DNA of 64,000 nucleotides from a virus: positions 22,752 through 86,751 of the IMG/VR virus record IMGVR_UViG_3300048921_000363; one strand, given 5' to 3'. Position numbers and translations under genes: made by a program. This document shows, in pieces, positions 16,780 to 24,960 of the stretch (position 1 is its first letter; every line of letters starts with the position of its first letter). The notes beneath the pieces are model-generated. The model made no database searches. It had not been told where the DNA came from and saw only the letters and a program-made list of their open reading frames with translations.

Positions 16780-17016
16780 ATCTTCGGGATCGATACCGGC
16801 ACCGTGCCGGGGCGAACAATCCGTTGCTCACCCCTGGCGCAACAGCTGCCCAATCTGTGGTGGAAAAGGCAGCAACACCAAGGCTTCCGAGCCTTGGAAA
16901 AGCGCGATAACGGGAGGTAGTTGCATGTGGTGTGCCCGCCTACCTTTATCGCGACCCGACAGCGCTGTGGTGGTGCGTGCCGGGAGGAACTGGGCGGCCC
17001 TTGGGTCGCCTTTTTT
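16780..17016 (+). ncRNA. Candidate structured regulatory RNA between cro and cII
   Basis: This gene-free stretch holds four strong inverted repeats: around 16796-16810 (CCGGCAC...GTGCCGG), a perfect 8-bp hairpin CCAAGGCT/AGCCTTGG at 16878-16897, and a 14-bp bulged stem pairing 16903-16920 with 16940-16953. The fourth is a terminator, GGCGGCCC/GGGTCGCC at 16993-17010, followed by six T residues. The T run orients the RNA rightward, antisense to the Cro-to-CII leader. Lambda OOP and P1 C4 RNAs are antisense regulators at comparable places. Boundaries are estimates and no family is firmly recognised. Confidence 0.5.
16993..17016 (+). terminator. Rightward intrinsic terminator with no protein gene before it
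   Basis: An 8-bp stem (one G-U pair) GGCGGCCC/GGGTCGCC is followed by TTTTTT. All flanking genes run the other way, so the terminator implies a rightward non-coding transcript. On the minus strand no T run follows the stem. Confidence 0.7.
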
Positions 17017-17020
17017 CTAT

Positions 17021-17281
17021 CTACGCTGCAGCTTTCTGAGGAGCTGATGAGTTCAACAGCCAAGCAGCTTGAAAAGCATTGCCTTTCCGCTCTGCGGCAC
17101 TAGCCAAAAGCTCAGCGTATTTGGTTTCACCGGTGTAATCCGTTCGCGGCAGGCATCCAGCCTGACGCCATTTGTTCAGAGCTTGATAGCTTCGATTGCA
17201 TATTTTGGCGGCGGCCCCAATGCCACCTACTGCTTCAAAGGCATACGCAATCGCGCTCGGAAAATCTGCGGGGTCCAACAT
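17021..17281 (-). CDS. Cro-like DNA-binding protein
   Basis: This 86-residue protein has a helix-turn-helix of the YdaS/Cro type (GGIGAAAKICNRSYQALNKW near residues 20-40). It is divergent from the CI repressor gene and shares its operator region. The ATG at 17281 has GGAGG six bases upstream; an in-frame ATG at 17293 lies before that site and is not used. It should repress CI and favour lytic growth. Confidence 0.8.
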   Translation of the reverse strand: MLDPADFPSAIAYAFEAVGGIGAAAKICNRSYQALNKWRQAGCLPRTDYTGETKYAELLASAAERKGNAFQAAWLLNSSAPQKAAA

Positions 17282-17295
17282 GACAGCCTCCATTT

Positions 17296-17369
17296 ATCAA
17301 CTTACGGTTGATGTTATAGATCAACTGACTATTGCGCAACCTTTATGAGACTCTCAACTCATGGTTGAT
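17296..17369. promoter_or_regulatory. Immunity operators between cro and cI
   Basis: Two 17-bp dyads have half-sites ATCAAC/GTTGAT around five bases: 17296-17312 and 17353-17369. The second overlaps the CI start codon (17361). A half-site lies at 17320-17325, 24 bp from the first site. A leftward -10-like TATAAC sits among them for the Cro transcript. No ribosome-binding site precedes CI, so its message may be leaderless as in lambda PRM. Matching dyads recur at 19926-19966. Confidence 0.7.
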
Positions 17370-18092
17370 AAAAATTCTCTCCGCGCAGCTTTCAGCGAGC
17401 GCCTACACGAAGCTCTCGACGATTCCGACGTACGCAGCCGGGGTCGTGGAGTGGACATCCATCGACAGTTGAAAAGCATGGGAGTTGAGAAAACCACTCA
17501 AGCAATCAGCAAATGGCTAAACGGTGAGGCAATCGCAGAGGCCGACAGCATGTCCGCGCTTTGCTCTTGGTTGAAGGTTCGGCGCGAGTGGCTGGAGTAC
17601 GGAGTACTACCAAAACACCAGTCTGAAGAGAGCAATGTCCACAGGATAACCGCCGATGACAGAAGCAATGTAAGCGAGGTCAATCAGCGTTTTGGCAAGG
17701 TCCCGTTGATTTCGTGGGTCCAGGCAGGCGCGTGGTGTGAAGCGATTTCAAATTTTGAATCTTACGATGCGGATTCTTGGCTGTCTTGCCCTGTCCAGAT
17801 AAGCAGTCATGGGTATGCGTTGAAAGTCCTTGGTGACTCAATGACGAACCCCGGTTCGGGTCGTAGTTATCCAGCTGGATGCATAATCTTTGTTGATCCA
17901 GAGGCCGAAACTAGAACCGGGGACCGTGTGATTGCAAGTCTACCAAGAACCAATGAAGCAACATTTAAGGTCCTAGTAGAAGATGCCGGCTTTCAATATC
18001 TAAAACCGATAAATCCGCAGTATCCGATAATTGAAATTACGGAAGAGACACATATCTGCGGGAAAGTTGTCGGTGCTTTCATTCCGGAGTAA
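17361..18092 (+). CDS. CI-type repressor with S24/LexA autoprotease domain
   Basis: This 243-residue prophage repressor has an N-terminal helix-turn-helix in residues 15-80 (block EKTTQAISKWLNGEA). It also has a C-terminal LexA-fold protease with cleavage site Ala-Gly in VQAGAW near residue 121, nucleophile serine in LGDSMTNP near 159 and general-base lysine in TFKVLV near 203. It should maintain lysogeny and be inactivated by RecA-stimulated self-cleavage after DNA damage. It ends four bases before the convergent KAP gene. Confidence 0.92.
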   Translation: MVDKNSLRAAFSERLHEALDDSDVRSRGRGVDIHRQLKSMGVEKTTQAISKWLNGEAIAEADSMSALCSWLKVRREWLEYGVLPKHQSEESNVHRITADDRSNVSEVNQRFGKVPLISWVQAGAWCEAISNFESYDADSWLSCPVQISSHGYALKVLGDSMTNPGSGRSYPAGCIIFVDPEAETRTGDRVIASLPRTNEATFKVLVEDAGFQYLKPINPQYPIIEITEETHICGKVVGAFIPE

Positions 18093-18096
18093 CTAT

Positions 18097-19896
18097 CTAA
18101 AGCTTTACACCATACATATTCTCAACCCTAATAGAGTTGAGTTTATTCTCACCCCCAACTTTCTTTAAAGCATCCACTACTGCGTGACTAATCGCCGCAT
18201 AGAGCTCCGCATCATCCGAATTTGTAGTCGATATATTTCGAAAAGAGAGCAACCCACTTCTAATCTTTGTAGTTATATTTTCGGGAGATGAGCGCATCCA
18301 CTGTACATAGTCATCTACAGTCAAGGTTGCGAGATATGCCACATCCTCCGGACTCCAAGACCGTTCAGTTGCGATCCGCCATGAGATATCATCAATATTA
18401 TAATTCTTACCCGACTTACCCGCCTCAATGACTTTTGACCGTAGCGATGCATTCTTAACGCGTTCCAAGGTCCAAGAAGACATGATGGCATCATCCTTGA
18501 AACTATCATAATGAATGGATATGTAATCATCTATATATGCGTTAACGGATTCACCCATTTCCTCCAACATCTCAATAGCAGAGGAAAAGTCAGATAATGA
18601 AATGCTTTTCAGCTCTCTATCAAGGATACTTTTAAGCTCAGACTTAAACTTCTCGGCGTCATCCCCAAAAGAATCATGGTAAATCTTCCACGCACTCTTT
18701 AGTTCAGCGTCAACATTACTCTTACGATAATGCTCTTCGACCTCTTTAAATACCCGTAAGACCGAGAGTTCATCAACATACCCACACTCTAGATAATTTC
18801 CGATTAGAGAGTCAAACTTTGATTCAGACATTTGCAGATCAATGTTTATGTTTTTGAATGCCAACTGACCTTCAGTCAAGCTTTCCGCACTTGCGGATAG
18901 GTACTTTGCCCATGACCCGCCTACTAAGCTGCTCCGAAGATCTGCATATTTTATAAAACTACTGCCCAGATAATAGGATGAACACAATACCGCCGCATGC
19001 AAATAAAACTCGCAAACCAAGCCATCCTCTTTATCTTTGAGAAATGAAGCATGCGCATGCAATAAAGCTCTTAATTTACGGAGTACCCTTACGTTCTTTA
19101 CACCTATCCTAAGCACCACCGACTTCAAATATTCAACTTGATTTAATTCGGTTGTAAAGACATGAGAAAAGTTTGTGTCGCAAGACGGGTTATATAACAA
19201 CTCAGCGTCAACTACTTTTTCCCGGTACGACTCAAACTGTTCTAAGTCTTTGCTGTCTTTATCAAAAGATTTTTCATTAAAAATCAGTACAACCTTACAT
19301 GACTTGCGTTGAGCCAATTCATCTGCCAGCCCCATCAACTCTTTGATGCTTAGCGAACTTCCCTTCCGCTCTATATCATCAAAACAAACGACGTAGTTAT
19401 TTACCACACTGTATTCAACACTGGACAACAGGCTAGAAAACTTGTCAAGCACCGGAATTTTTTTTGCCGTACCACTGATCCAACCCAGCCAGGGCAGCTT
19501 ATTTTTTGCAAACTGGAGAGTAGACTTAACTTTTGGAAACTTTGAATAAAGCGTATTAGATTTTTCCAGCTCTATTTCAAATGAACGGATAACCGCATCA
19601 TCAGAAGCGATAGCTCTTCCACTTTGAAATACACTAGCCTTAATATCTGCGAGAGAATTCTTTCCAAACAGGGAAACATAGCTATATGCAATTTGCTTCA
19701 GATCTTTTTTCTGGATTCGGCTGTTTATATATTCTTCCCAGAAAAAAGTTTTTCCGACACCCCAATCTCCCCTTATTACTACAACTCCAGAGTTCGACTC
19801 GAAAAAGACATCAAAAGATTTTTTCAAATACTCCATATTCTCAAAGTCCTTTTTTCTGTGAATAGACCGCATCATATCAATGAGCCACACCTTCAT
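18097..19896 (-). CDS. KAP-family P-loop NTPase (candidate phage-exclusion moron)
   Basis: This 599-residue protein has Walker A GDWGVGKT (residues 43-50) and Walker B VVCFDDIER (169-177), the spacing and DD-ER signature of KAP-type NTPases. The rest is mostly helical and rich in charged residues. Its A+T content is clearly higher than that of its neighbours, a sign of transfer. It lies in the immunity region between CI and the early promoter, where lambda keeps rexAB, and runs against CI. PifA of plasmid F, a KAP protein, excludes phage T7; a similar role is inferred here. No obvious transmembrane insert is seen. Confidence 0.7.
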   Translation of the reverse strand: MKVWLIDMMRSIHRKKDFENMEYLKKSFDVFFESNSGVVVIRGDWGVGKTFFWEEYINSRIQKKDLKQIAYSYVSLFGKNSLADIKASVFQSGRAIASDDAVIRSFEIELEKSNTLYSKFPKVKSTLQFAKNKLPWLGWISGTAKKIPVLDKFSSLLSSVEYSVVNNYVVCFDDIERKGSSLSIKELMGLADELAQRKSCKVVLIFNEKSFDKDSKDLEQFESYREKVVDAELLYNPSCDTNFSHVFTTELNQVEYLKSVVLRIGVKNVRVLRKLRALLHAHASFLKDKEDGLVCEFYLHAAVLCSSYYLGSSFIKYADLRSSLVGGSWAKYLSASAESLTEGQLAFKNINIDLQMSESKFDSLIGNYLECGYVDELSVLRVFKEVEEHYRKSNVDAELKSAWKIYHDSFGDDAEKFKSELKSILDRELKSISLSDFSSAIEMLEEMGESVNAYIDDYISIHYDSFKDDAIMSSWTLERVKNASLRSKVIEAGKSGKNYNIDDISWRIATERSWSPEDVAYLATLTVDDYVQWMRSSPENITTKIRSGLLSFRNISTTNSDDAELYAAISHAVVDALKKVGGENKLNSIRVENMYGVKL

Positions 19897-19925
19897 CGCA
19901 AGCCTTTCACGATGCAGTCGTAATA

Positions 19926-19969
19926 ATCAACCATGGGTTGTTGACAAAAAACAACCACTGGTTGATATT
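19926..19969 (+). promoter_or_regulatory. Early rightward promoter with two CI operators
   Basis: TTGACA (19941-19946) and GATATT (19964-19969) are 17 bp apart. A dyad ATCAAC-N5-GTTGTT (19926-19942) overlaps the -35 box, and AACAAC-N5-GTTGAT (19950-19966) covers the spacer and -10 box. The half-sites match those beside CI. The promoter should drive the early operon from 20005 and be shut by CI. Confidence 0.75.
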
Positions 19970-20004
19970 CATCTCACTCTTCCACCACAGAGCGAGGCAA
20001 TACC

Positions 20005-20181
20005 ATGCACACCACAGCAACCCTGCACGTCCACCCGGCCGCTGCTGACCCCTTCCGAATCTTCGAGATCCGCCGCCTAGCCCGCGAGTGCGGCTGCGCG
20101 TTTGTCACCACCAAACTGAAGCAGCAAACGCGCACAGCCCCCGCCCCATTCGACCCGAACGGCGGAGGGCATGCTGCATGA
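20005..20181 (+). CDS. Small early protein, unknown
   Basis: This 58-residue basic protein is the first gene after the early promoter, with GAGCGAGG upstream of its ATG. It has two cysteines (ARECGCAF) and histidines near the start. Its stop overlaps the next start (ATGA), so it is translationally coupled. I do not recognise the family. Confidence 0.6.
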   Translation: MHTTATLHVHPAAADPFRIFEIRRLARECGCAFVTTKLKQQTRTAPAPFDPNGGGHAA

Positions 20182-20768
20182 TCAAGTACAGAATCGACAA
20201 CCGCACCCTGCAGTTGCTGAACGCCCAGGTCAACCTGACCGAGACCTTCAACCACGTCCTCCGGACAGCGCCCAAGCGTGAATGCCTGGCGTTCCGTCTC
20301 AAGGTCGAACGAGGCACAACAGAGAGCACCTTCGTCGTCGAGCTGGGCAGCGAACGCCACACGCTGACCCTGCAGAACGACAAGAAAACGCACCTCAAGC
20401 TGGCCGACTTTATCGAAGAGATTGCCAACGGCCCATTCGACGCGAGCAACACCAGCGACCTGGTGCACCGCCCGCATGCCAGTCGCAAATACGGCCGCTT
20501 CGAAGTCTCCGACAAACAACGCGTATTCGAGCTGGTACGCACCGGCGGCGTGCTGAGCCTCGACATGGGCTTCGACTCCCCCCTGCAGGTCGCGCTGCAC
20601 CGCACCCAATCACGCTCGGGTGTCACTACCATCCTGAGCATCGGCAACACAAACCCGCACACCCGGTGCTTCACCGTATACGGCACCGATGTCGAGATCT
20701 ACGGCAAGGTCACCGAGTCCATCAACCACCTCGCTGCAGCGGCCACCCCAGCCGCGCACGCGGCATGA
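20178..20768 (+). CDS. Hypothetical early phage protein
   Basis: This 196-residue protein of no recognised family is well coded and coupled to the preceding gene by a 4-bp overlap. It is followed by the KilA-C-like gene. It contains beta-rich segments (VERGTTESTFVVELGSERHT) and an alanine-rich C-terminus. No catalytic or membrane motif is visible. As the second gene of the early operon it may act in host takeover or replication; this is inference. Confidence 0.65.
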   Translation: MIKYRIDNRTLQLLNAQVNLTETFNHVLRTAPKRECLAFRLKVERGTTESTFVVELGSERHTLTLQNDKKTHLKLADFIEEIANGPFDASNTSDLVHRPHASRKYGRFEVSDKQRVFELVRTGGVLSLDMGFDSPLQVALHRTQSRSGVTTILSIGNTNPHTRCFTVYGTDVEIYGKVTESINHLAAAATPAAHAA

Positions 20769-20778
20769 GGGGGACGCT

Positions 20779-21063
20779 ATGGAACGTACCCTCGCCCAAG
20801 CCGCAACCAAACTCGGCCTCACTCGGCCAAAACTCATCGCTCGCATGCGGGAAAAAGGTCTGCTCAACGAGAAGAACCTACCGGCCTACCCCAACCGTGA
20901 CCGCGATTACCTGCGCATCAATAACGGTCAGTGGTACCACGACCAGTTCGGCATGCAGTACAGCCAGTCGACCAGGGTGAAACAACCCGGCATCCGCTGG
21001 CTGGCCGAACAGTTGGGCATCGACCTGCCTGCCATCCCGGCAGACAGCCGTGACGTGGCCTAG
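20779..21063 (+). CDS. KilA-C / antirepressor-type DNA-binding protein
   Basis: This 94-residue protein consists almost entirely of a KilA-C-like domain. It has a helix-turn-helix start (TLAQAATKLGLTRPKLIARM) and the terminal block STRVKQPGIRWLAEQLGI that normally closes phage antirepressors. There is no N-terminal Bro/AntA domain, so it is a stand-alone C-terminal module. It probably binds DNA and may antagonise repression. GGGGGAC upstream serves as the ribosome-binding site. Confidence 0.75.
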   Translation: MERTLAQAATKLGLTRPKLIARMREKGLLNEKNLPAYPNRDRDYLRINNGQWYHDQFGMQYSQSTRVKQPGIRWLAEQLGIDLPAIPADSRDVA

Positions 21064-21229
21064 GAAATACGCCCGCCAGATCATCGCCATGCGGACACGA
21101 GAGGAGCGCAACGCCGCGCTCCTGGAAGTGCCCGAACATCTGCGCGAGCTGACCAGAACCCACTGCCTGAACGCCTGGAACCACCCGGCCCGAAAACAAC
21201 GCAAGGAGGCCCAACAGAGCCATGAGTAA
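21050..21229 (+). CDS. Small conserved phage protein
   Basis: This 59-residue basic protein (RKYARQIIAMRTREERNAAL) is of a type I associate with small early genes of Pseudomonas phages. It starts at a GTG at 21050 inside the end of the KilA-C gene and overlaps the next gene by 8 bp, typical of a tightly packed operon. Two alternative starts (GTG at 21055 in another frame, ATG at 21092) are less convincing. Function unknown. Confidence 0.6.
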   Translation: MTWPRKYARQIIAMRTREERNAALLEVPEHLRELTRTHCLNAWNHPARKQRKEAQQSHE

Positions 21230-21539
21230 CACAGCACAAAACCCGCTGCGCCTGCACCCGGCACCGGAGTCAGCCACCGTCGAACTGCTCTACCGCATCT
21301 TCGGCGACGTCCTGATCCCGCTCGACAAAGTGCGCGAACAGTACTTCCGCAACCTCAACGAGCAATCGTTCGTGGCCGAGATCAGCAGCGGCCGTATCCA
21401 GCTGCCCATCACCACGCTGGACACCAGCCGCAAGGCACCCAAGTACGCCCACATCCGGCACGTCGCCTCACTGATCGACATCCGCGCCTACAAGGCCGAC
21501 GAAGACATGCAGCGGCAGCAGGAAGAAACAAACGAGTAA
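21222..21539 (+). CDS. PrtN-like regulatory protein
   Basis: This 105-residue protein resembles the pyocin activator PrtN family: VLIPLDKVREQYFRNLNEQS and the block GRIQLPITTLDTSRKAPKYA, followed by a helix that normally ends DLxxYID. PrtN activates pyocin genes in Pseudomonas aeruginosa. A second PrtN-type gene lies at 24665 in the same operon, so prophage 1 carries two divergent copies. Confidence 0.7.
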   Translation: MSNTAQNPLRLHPAPESATVELLYRIFGDVLIPLDKVREQYFRNLNEQSFVAEISSGRIQLPITTLDTSRKAPKYAHIRHVASLIDIRAYKADEDMQRQQEETNE

Positions 21540-21595
21540 CCCCAAAACCGAACGGCTGCAACCACCAGCCAATGACATCACCAGGAGCACACCAC

Positions 21596-22075
21596 ATGAC
21601 AGAAGTTCAGATCTACGCACTGATAGCAATCATCCTAATGATTGCCGCCATCTGCTGGCTCGCCTACCGGAATGGCTACAGCAACGGCCATGCCGATGGC
21701 CAATCACAAGGCTACAGCGAAGGCTATGACGTCGGCGGCTGCGTTGGGTATCGCGATGGCGTCGACGAGGGGAAAGCGATTCAGCGCTCTGACGACTCGG
21801 TGGAGATCCGCAACCTGACGCACTCCCTCGAACAGGCTCAAGAACACCGCAAGAAACTGTTCGCACATTACGAACGCGCCTTGTCGGCATCGAAGCTCGG
21901 AGAGCCTGCACGCCAGACCCTACTGGAAATCGCCGAAAAACTGCGCATCGCTTCCGAAACATTCGCCGCCTTCCGCACCGGAAAAAAACTCGAACGCGAC
22001 ACACGCACCCTTCGCGACCAGGCACTCGCCATAGCAGCCCTGCTGGAACCAGCAGACCAGGAGAGGGCCGCATGA
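21596..22075 (+). CDS. Single-pass membrane protein with Gly/Tyr-rich segment
   Basis: This 159-residue protein has a membrane segment (IYALIAIILMIAAICWLAY), a stretch of alternating Gly-Tyr-Ser/Asp repeats (NGYSNGHADGQSQGYSEGYD), and a long helical C-terminus likely to form a coiled coil. It has a clear AGGAG before the ATG. It overlaps the next gene by 4 bp. No family is recognised; it may be an inner-membrane protein with a cytoplasmic coiled coil. Confidence 0.6.
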   Translation: MTEVQIYALIAIILMIAAICWLAYRNGYSNGHADGQSQGYSEGYDVGGCVGYRDGVDEGKAIQRSDDSVEIRNLTHSLEQAQEHRKKLFAHYERALSASKLGEPARQTLLEIAEKLRIASETFAAFRTGKKLERDTRTLRDQALAIAALLEPADQERAA

Positions 22076-22680
22076 GCCAGACCTGCCCCCAATCCAAAAC
22101 CCACCGCAACCCGGCCTACACCCAAGTAGCGGCAGATGAACCAACGCGCAATCGAACTTCGGAGGAAAGCGGCATGCAAAAGGACCAGAACGACAACCAA
22201 CCCACGACCGCTTTGCTCCGCAAGGAAACCAGCGTCGACGCATTAGAAACAAGCAGCCTCTGCTGCGCAGCAGCAGGCATTATTGCATCTTCCAGCAGCA
22301 CCGCTGAGGCACTTATACCCCACGAAAAGCTGCGCGAGGCAGCCACACCCAATGCAACGCTAACCGCTCAAAATCGCCCGCCCGCGCAGCTTGCTGTGGG
22401 GTATCCGCCCCCTGACAGCAACTCTGATAGTCCATCACAAGAAGCCGTCGACGAAGTGCAGATCGACGAGCGCGTCGAGTTCGAGAAAGAGTTCCCGATC
22501 CCTGAGGGCCTGAAGCACTGCGCCCAGCGAGGCACCTACATCACCGCACCAGGTACGGAGACATCCGACTCTTTCGCCCGTGAGCATTACGCGTACCGGG
22601 CCGGCTTCGTAGCATGGAAGCGCAGAGCCTGGAAGCACGCCGCACTCGTTGGCCAACAAGCCGAAGGAGTCCGCACGTGA
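22072..22680 (+). CDS. Hypothetical early phage protein
   Basis: This 202-residue protein has a low-complexity N-terminal two-thirds rich in Ser, Thr, Ala and Pro and a better-conserved-looking C-terminal part (FPIPEGLKHCAQRGTYITAP, then REHYAYRAGFVAWKRRAWKH). The latter resembles short phage proteins with a tyrosine/tryptophan-rich tail. It overlaps the methyltransferase GTG start by 4 bp. Function unknown. Confidence 0.6.
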   Translation: MSQTCPQSKTHRNPAYTQVAADEPTRNRTSEESGMQKDQNDNQPTTALLRKETSVDALETSSLCCAAAGIIASSSSTAEALIPHEKLREAATPNATLTAQNRPPAQLAVGYPPPDSNSDSPSQEAVDEVQIDERVEFEKEFPIPEGLKHCAQRGTYITAPGTETSDSFAREHYAYRAGFVAWKRRAWKHAALVGQQAEGVRT

Positions 22681-24668
22681 TCAAGCGCACTTTCAAACAC
22701 TTCCACATGTGCTGCGGGCTGGGCAGTGGTGCCGCAGGTTTTAGTGACTCCAAGCCTGCATTGGGTTCAGTACAAGCCGAATGGCGATGCTTGGGCGGTG
22801 TTGACGTCGACTCTGCTGGACTACGCGACTTTCAAATGATGACTGGCGTGCCAGGGACGTTGATGGATCTGTTTACCCGCGAGCAGTTCACTGCATTCCA
22901 CGGTCAGGAACCGCCGTCTCACTGGAAAGAGGCCACCGCTGAAGATCTGCGCCGCGCTGCCGGCAACGAAGATCCGGACGCCGTGTTCATAAGCAGTCCG
23001 TGCAAAGGCGCCTCGGGGTTGTTGTCCGAGACGATGAGTCAGACGCCAAAGTACCAAGCCCTGAACGAACTGACGCTCCGCTGCGTGTGGCTGATGTGTG
23101 AGGCATGGAAGCATAACCCCGTCTCGCTGATCATCTTCGAGAACGTGCCACGCTTGGCCACTCGCGGCCGACACCTTCTAGATCAGATCAACAAGCTGCT
23201 CAGTTTCTATGGATACGCGGTCGCTGAAACCACCCACGACTGCGGTGAGATCGGTGGCCTGGCACAGAGCCGCAAGCGGTTCTTGCTGGTCGCAAGGCAC
23301 GTCGAGAAAGTCCCAGCGTTCCTTTATCAGCCTGAAAAACGCAGCCTGCGAGCCGTCGGCGATGTGCTCAGCCGCATGCCGCTGGCGGGAGACATCGAAC
23401 AGGCCGGACCGATGCATCGTGTGCCGGCACTGCAATGGAAGACATGGGTTCGACTGGCACTGGTAGAGGCCGGCAAAGATTGGCGCAGCCTTAGCCGATT
23501 CGCGATAGAGGATGGCCATCTACGCGACTTCGTGATCGTGCCCGAATATCGCGCCGGCTATCTGGGAATAAACACCTGGACCGAAAACGCCGGCACCGTA
23601 GCCGGCAGATCCACACCTACCAATGGCAAGTTCTCAGTCGCCGACCCAAGGCCTACCAGCAAATTCGAATACACCCAATACGGCGTGCTGCCCTTCGATC
23701 GCCACTGCGGCGTCGTAACAGGGCAGCGAAGCCCAGGGCAAGGCACATTCAGCGTGGCCGACCCACGCATGACCGGTGGAAGTCACACCAATGTATTCCG
23801 CGTGATTAACAACGATCAAGCCGCTGGCACCGTAACCACCAGTCACGGTCCGAGCTCCGGTGGACAGGCAGTGGCAGACCCTCGACAGCCAACCAAGGGC
23901 TTCGGCAAATACCTAGTAACTGACTACACCAAACCAGCAGGCACCGTCATCGCCGGGAGCACCACCGGGCAAGGCGCTTTTGCCGTAGCAGATCCTGCTT
24001 ACAAGAACTGGCATAAAGGCGCCAGCACCCAAAAGTTACGCGTCACGCCATGGGGCAAATCAGCCAGGACAGTGACCGGCTCGCAGCAGGTCGCCAGCGG
24101 TGCCCTCTCTATCGCGGACCCACGCCCAGGCATGTCTCGCAGCAAAGGCGACGCATACCTCACCGGTGGGCATTACGGCGTGGTCGATTGGAAAGATCCA
24201 GCCGGCGCCGTATCCGCCAGTGCATGCCATGACAATGGCAGATGGTCCGTTGCAGACCATCGAATGCCAGCCGCCAATGACCGACTCACCTGCATGATCG
24301 CCAGCCTCGACGGTACCTGGCATCGGCCTTTTACAACGCTGGAACTGGCCGCGCTGCAGTCGTTGTTTGATCCAGAGGAACATTGGTCTACTGATGCGCA
24401 GACAGTTCGTGACATTCAGATGATGCAGCACGCCCGCAAGATCGAGAACGCGAGGTTCTTTCAACTGGACGGTATCAACGATGGCAGCCATCGCGAACGC
24501 ATCGGCAACGCAGTGCCGCGTGCGGCAGCAAAAGCCATGGCCGACGTGTTCGGTATGACACTGCTACTGTCAGACGCTGGCGAGACGTTCATGCTCAGCA
24601 ACGTATCAATCTGGGTTCAGCCGGTAGCCGTTGCCCTAAGCGCTTCCATTCGGGAGGTTCAGGCATGA
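22677..24668 (+). CDS. DNA (cytosine-5) methyltransferase with six internal repeats
   Basis: This 663-residue enzyme has C5-methyltransferase motifs: I (CCGLGSGAAGF, residues 12-22), IV with catalytic Cys (SSPCKGAS, near 108), VI (FENVPRL, near 155), VIII (QSRKRF, near 197) and X (RIGNAVP, near 606). Residues about 300-545, where target recognition normally lies, are six tandem repeats of 38-45 residues with core AGTVxGxxxxxGxFSVADPR. No restriction enzyme is adjacent, so it probably protects phage DNA. The start is a GTG overlapping the previous stop. The paralogue at 60228 has five repeats. Confidence 0.9.
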   Translation: MIKRTFKHFHMCCGLGSGAAGFSDSKPALGSVQAEWRCLGGVDVDSAGLRDFQMMTGVPGTLMDLFTREQFTAFHGQEPPSHWKEATAEDLRRAAGNEDPDAVFISSPCKGASGLLSETMSQTPKYQALNELTLRCVWLMCEAWKHNPVSLIIFENVPRLATRGRHLLDQINKLLSFYGYAVAETTHDCGEIGGLAQSRKRFLLVARHVEKVPAFLYQPEKRSLRAVGDVLSRMPLAGDIEQAGPMHRVPALQWKTWVRLALVEAGKDWRSLSRFAIEDGHLRDFVIVPEYRAGYLGINTWTENAGTVAGRSTPTNGKFSVADPRPTSKFEYTQYGVLPFDRHCGVVTGQRSPGQGTFSVADPRMTGGSHTNVFRVINNDQAAGTVTTSHGPSSGGQAVADPRQPTKGFGKYLVTDYTKPAGTVIAGSTTGQGAFAVADPAYKNWHKGASTQKLRVTPWGKSARTVTGSQQVASGALSIADPRPGMSRSKGDAYLTGGHYGVVDWKDPAGAVSASACHDNGRWSVADHRMPAANDRLTCMIASLDGTWHRPFTTLELAALQSLFDPEEHWSTDAQTVRDIQMMQHARKIENARFFQLDGINDGSHRERIGNAVPRAAAKAMADVFGMTLLLSDAGETFMLSNVSIWVQPVAVALSASIREVQA

Positions 24669-24934
24669 ACACTTTGTTCTTACTCATGGCTCAATACGAC
24701 GGACAGGCAGTTATCCCACTTGATCGCGTCTGCGCGGATTACATGCATTTAACAGTGGAAAAATTTAAGCGCAAACAACTAGATGGCGAAATAGATATAC
24801 CCGTTGTTCGCTTGGGCGCTAACAGTCAAAAGGCAGCGTTAGGAATTCACCTTAAGGATCTGGCGGACTACATAGATAGACAAAGGGAAAAAGCAGCCAA
24901 AGAGCAAAATTTACTAATGGGCCGTGCTGCATGA
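24665..24934 (+). CDS. PrtN-family transcriptional activator
   Basis: This 89-residue pyocin-activator PrtN family protein (LMAQYDGQAVIPLDRVCADY, then HLKDLADYIDRQREKA) is coupled to the methyltransferase by a 4-bp overlap and followed directly by a strong terminator. The same methyltransferase-PrtN-integrase order recurs at 60228-63687. It may activate phage late or excision genes; the DNA target is not evident. Confidence 0.85.
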   Translation: MNTLFLLMAQYDGQAVIPLDRVCADYMHLTVEKFKRKQLDGEIDIPVVRLGANSQKAALGIHLKDLADYIDRQREKAAKEQNLLMGRAA

Positions 24935-24960
24935 AAAAAGGGGCTGACGCCCCTTTTTTT
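24934..24960. terminator. Bidirectional terminator ending the early operon
   Basis: A GGGGC/GCCCC stem with loop TGAC is flanked by six A and seven T residues. It stops the rightward early operon and, on the other strand, the leftward DUF3892 gene whose stop lies at 24959. Confidence 0.9.

Noticed and set aside
16676-17047. Rightward frame with a CPICGGKGS zinc-like motif
   Set aside because: The frame starts inside the CII gene on the other strand, has no ribosome-binding site and coincides with strong RNA hairpins. The motif is best explained by the structured RNA candidate.
21549-21566. CGGCTGCAACCACCAGCC before the 21596 gene, resembling the CTGCAA hairpins
   Set aside because: CTGCAA is present but only two bases pair around it; the stronger stem uses a different loop.
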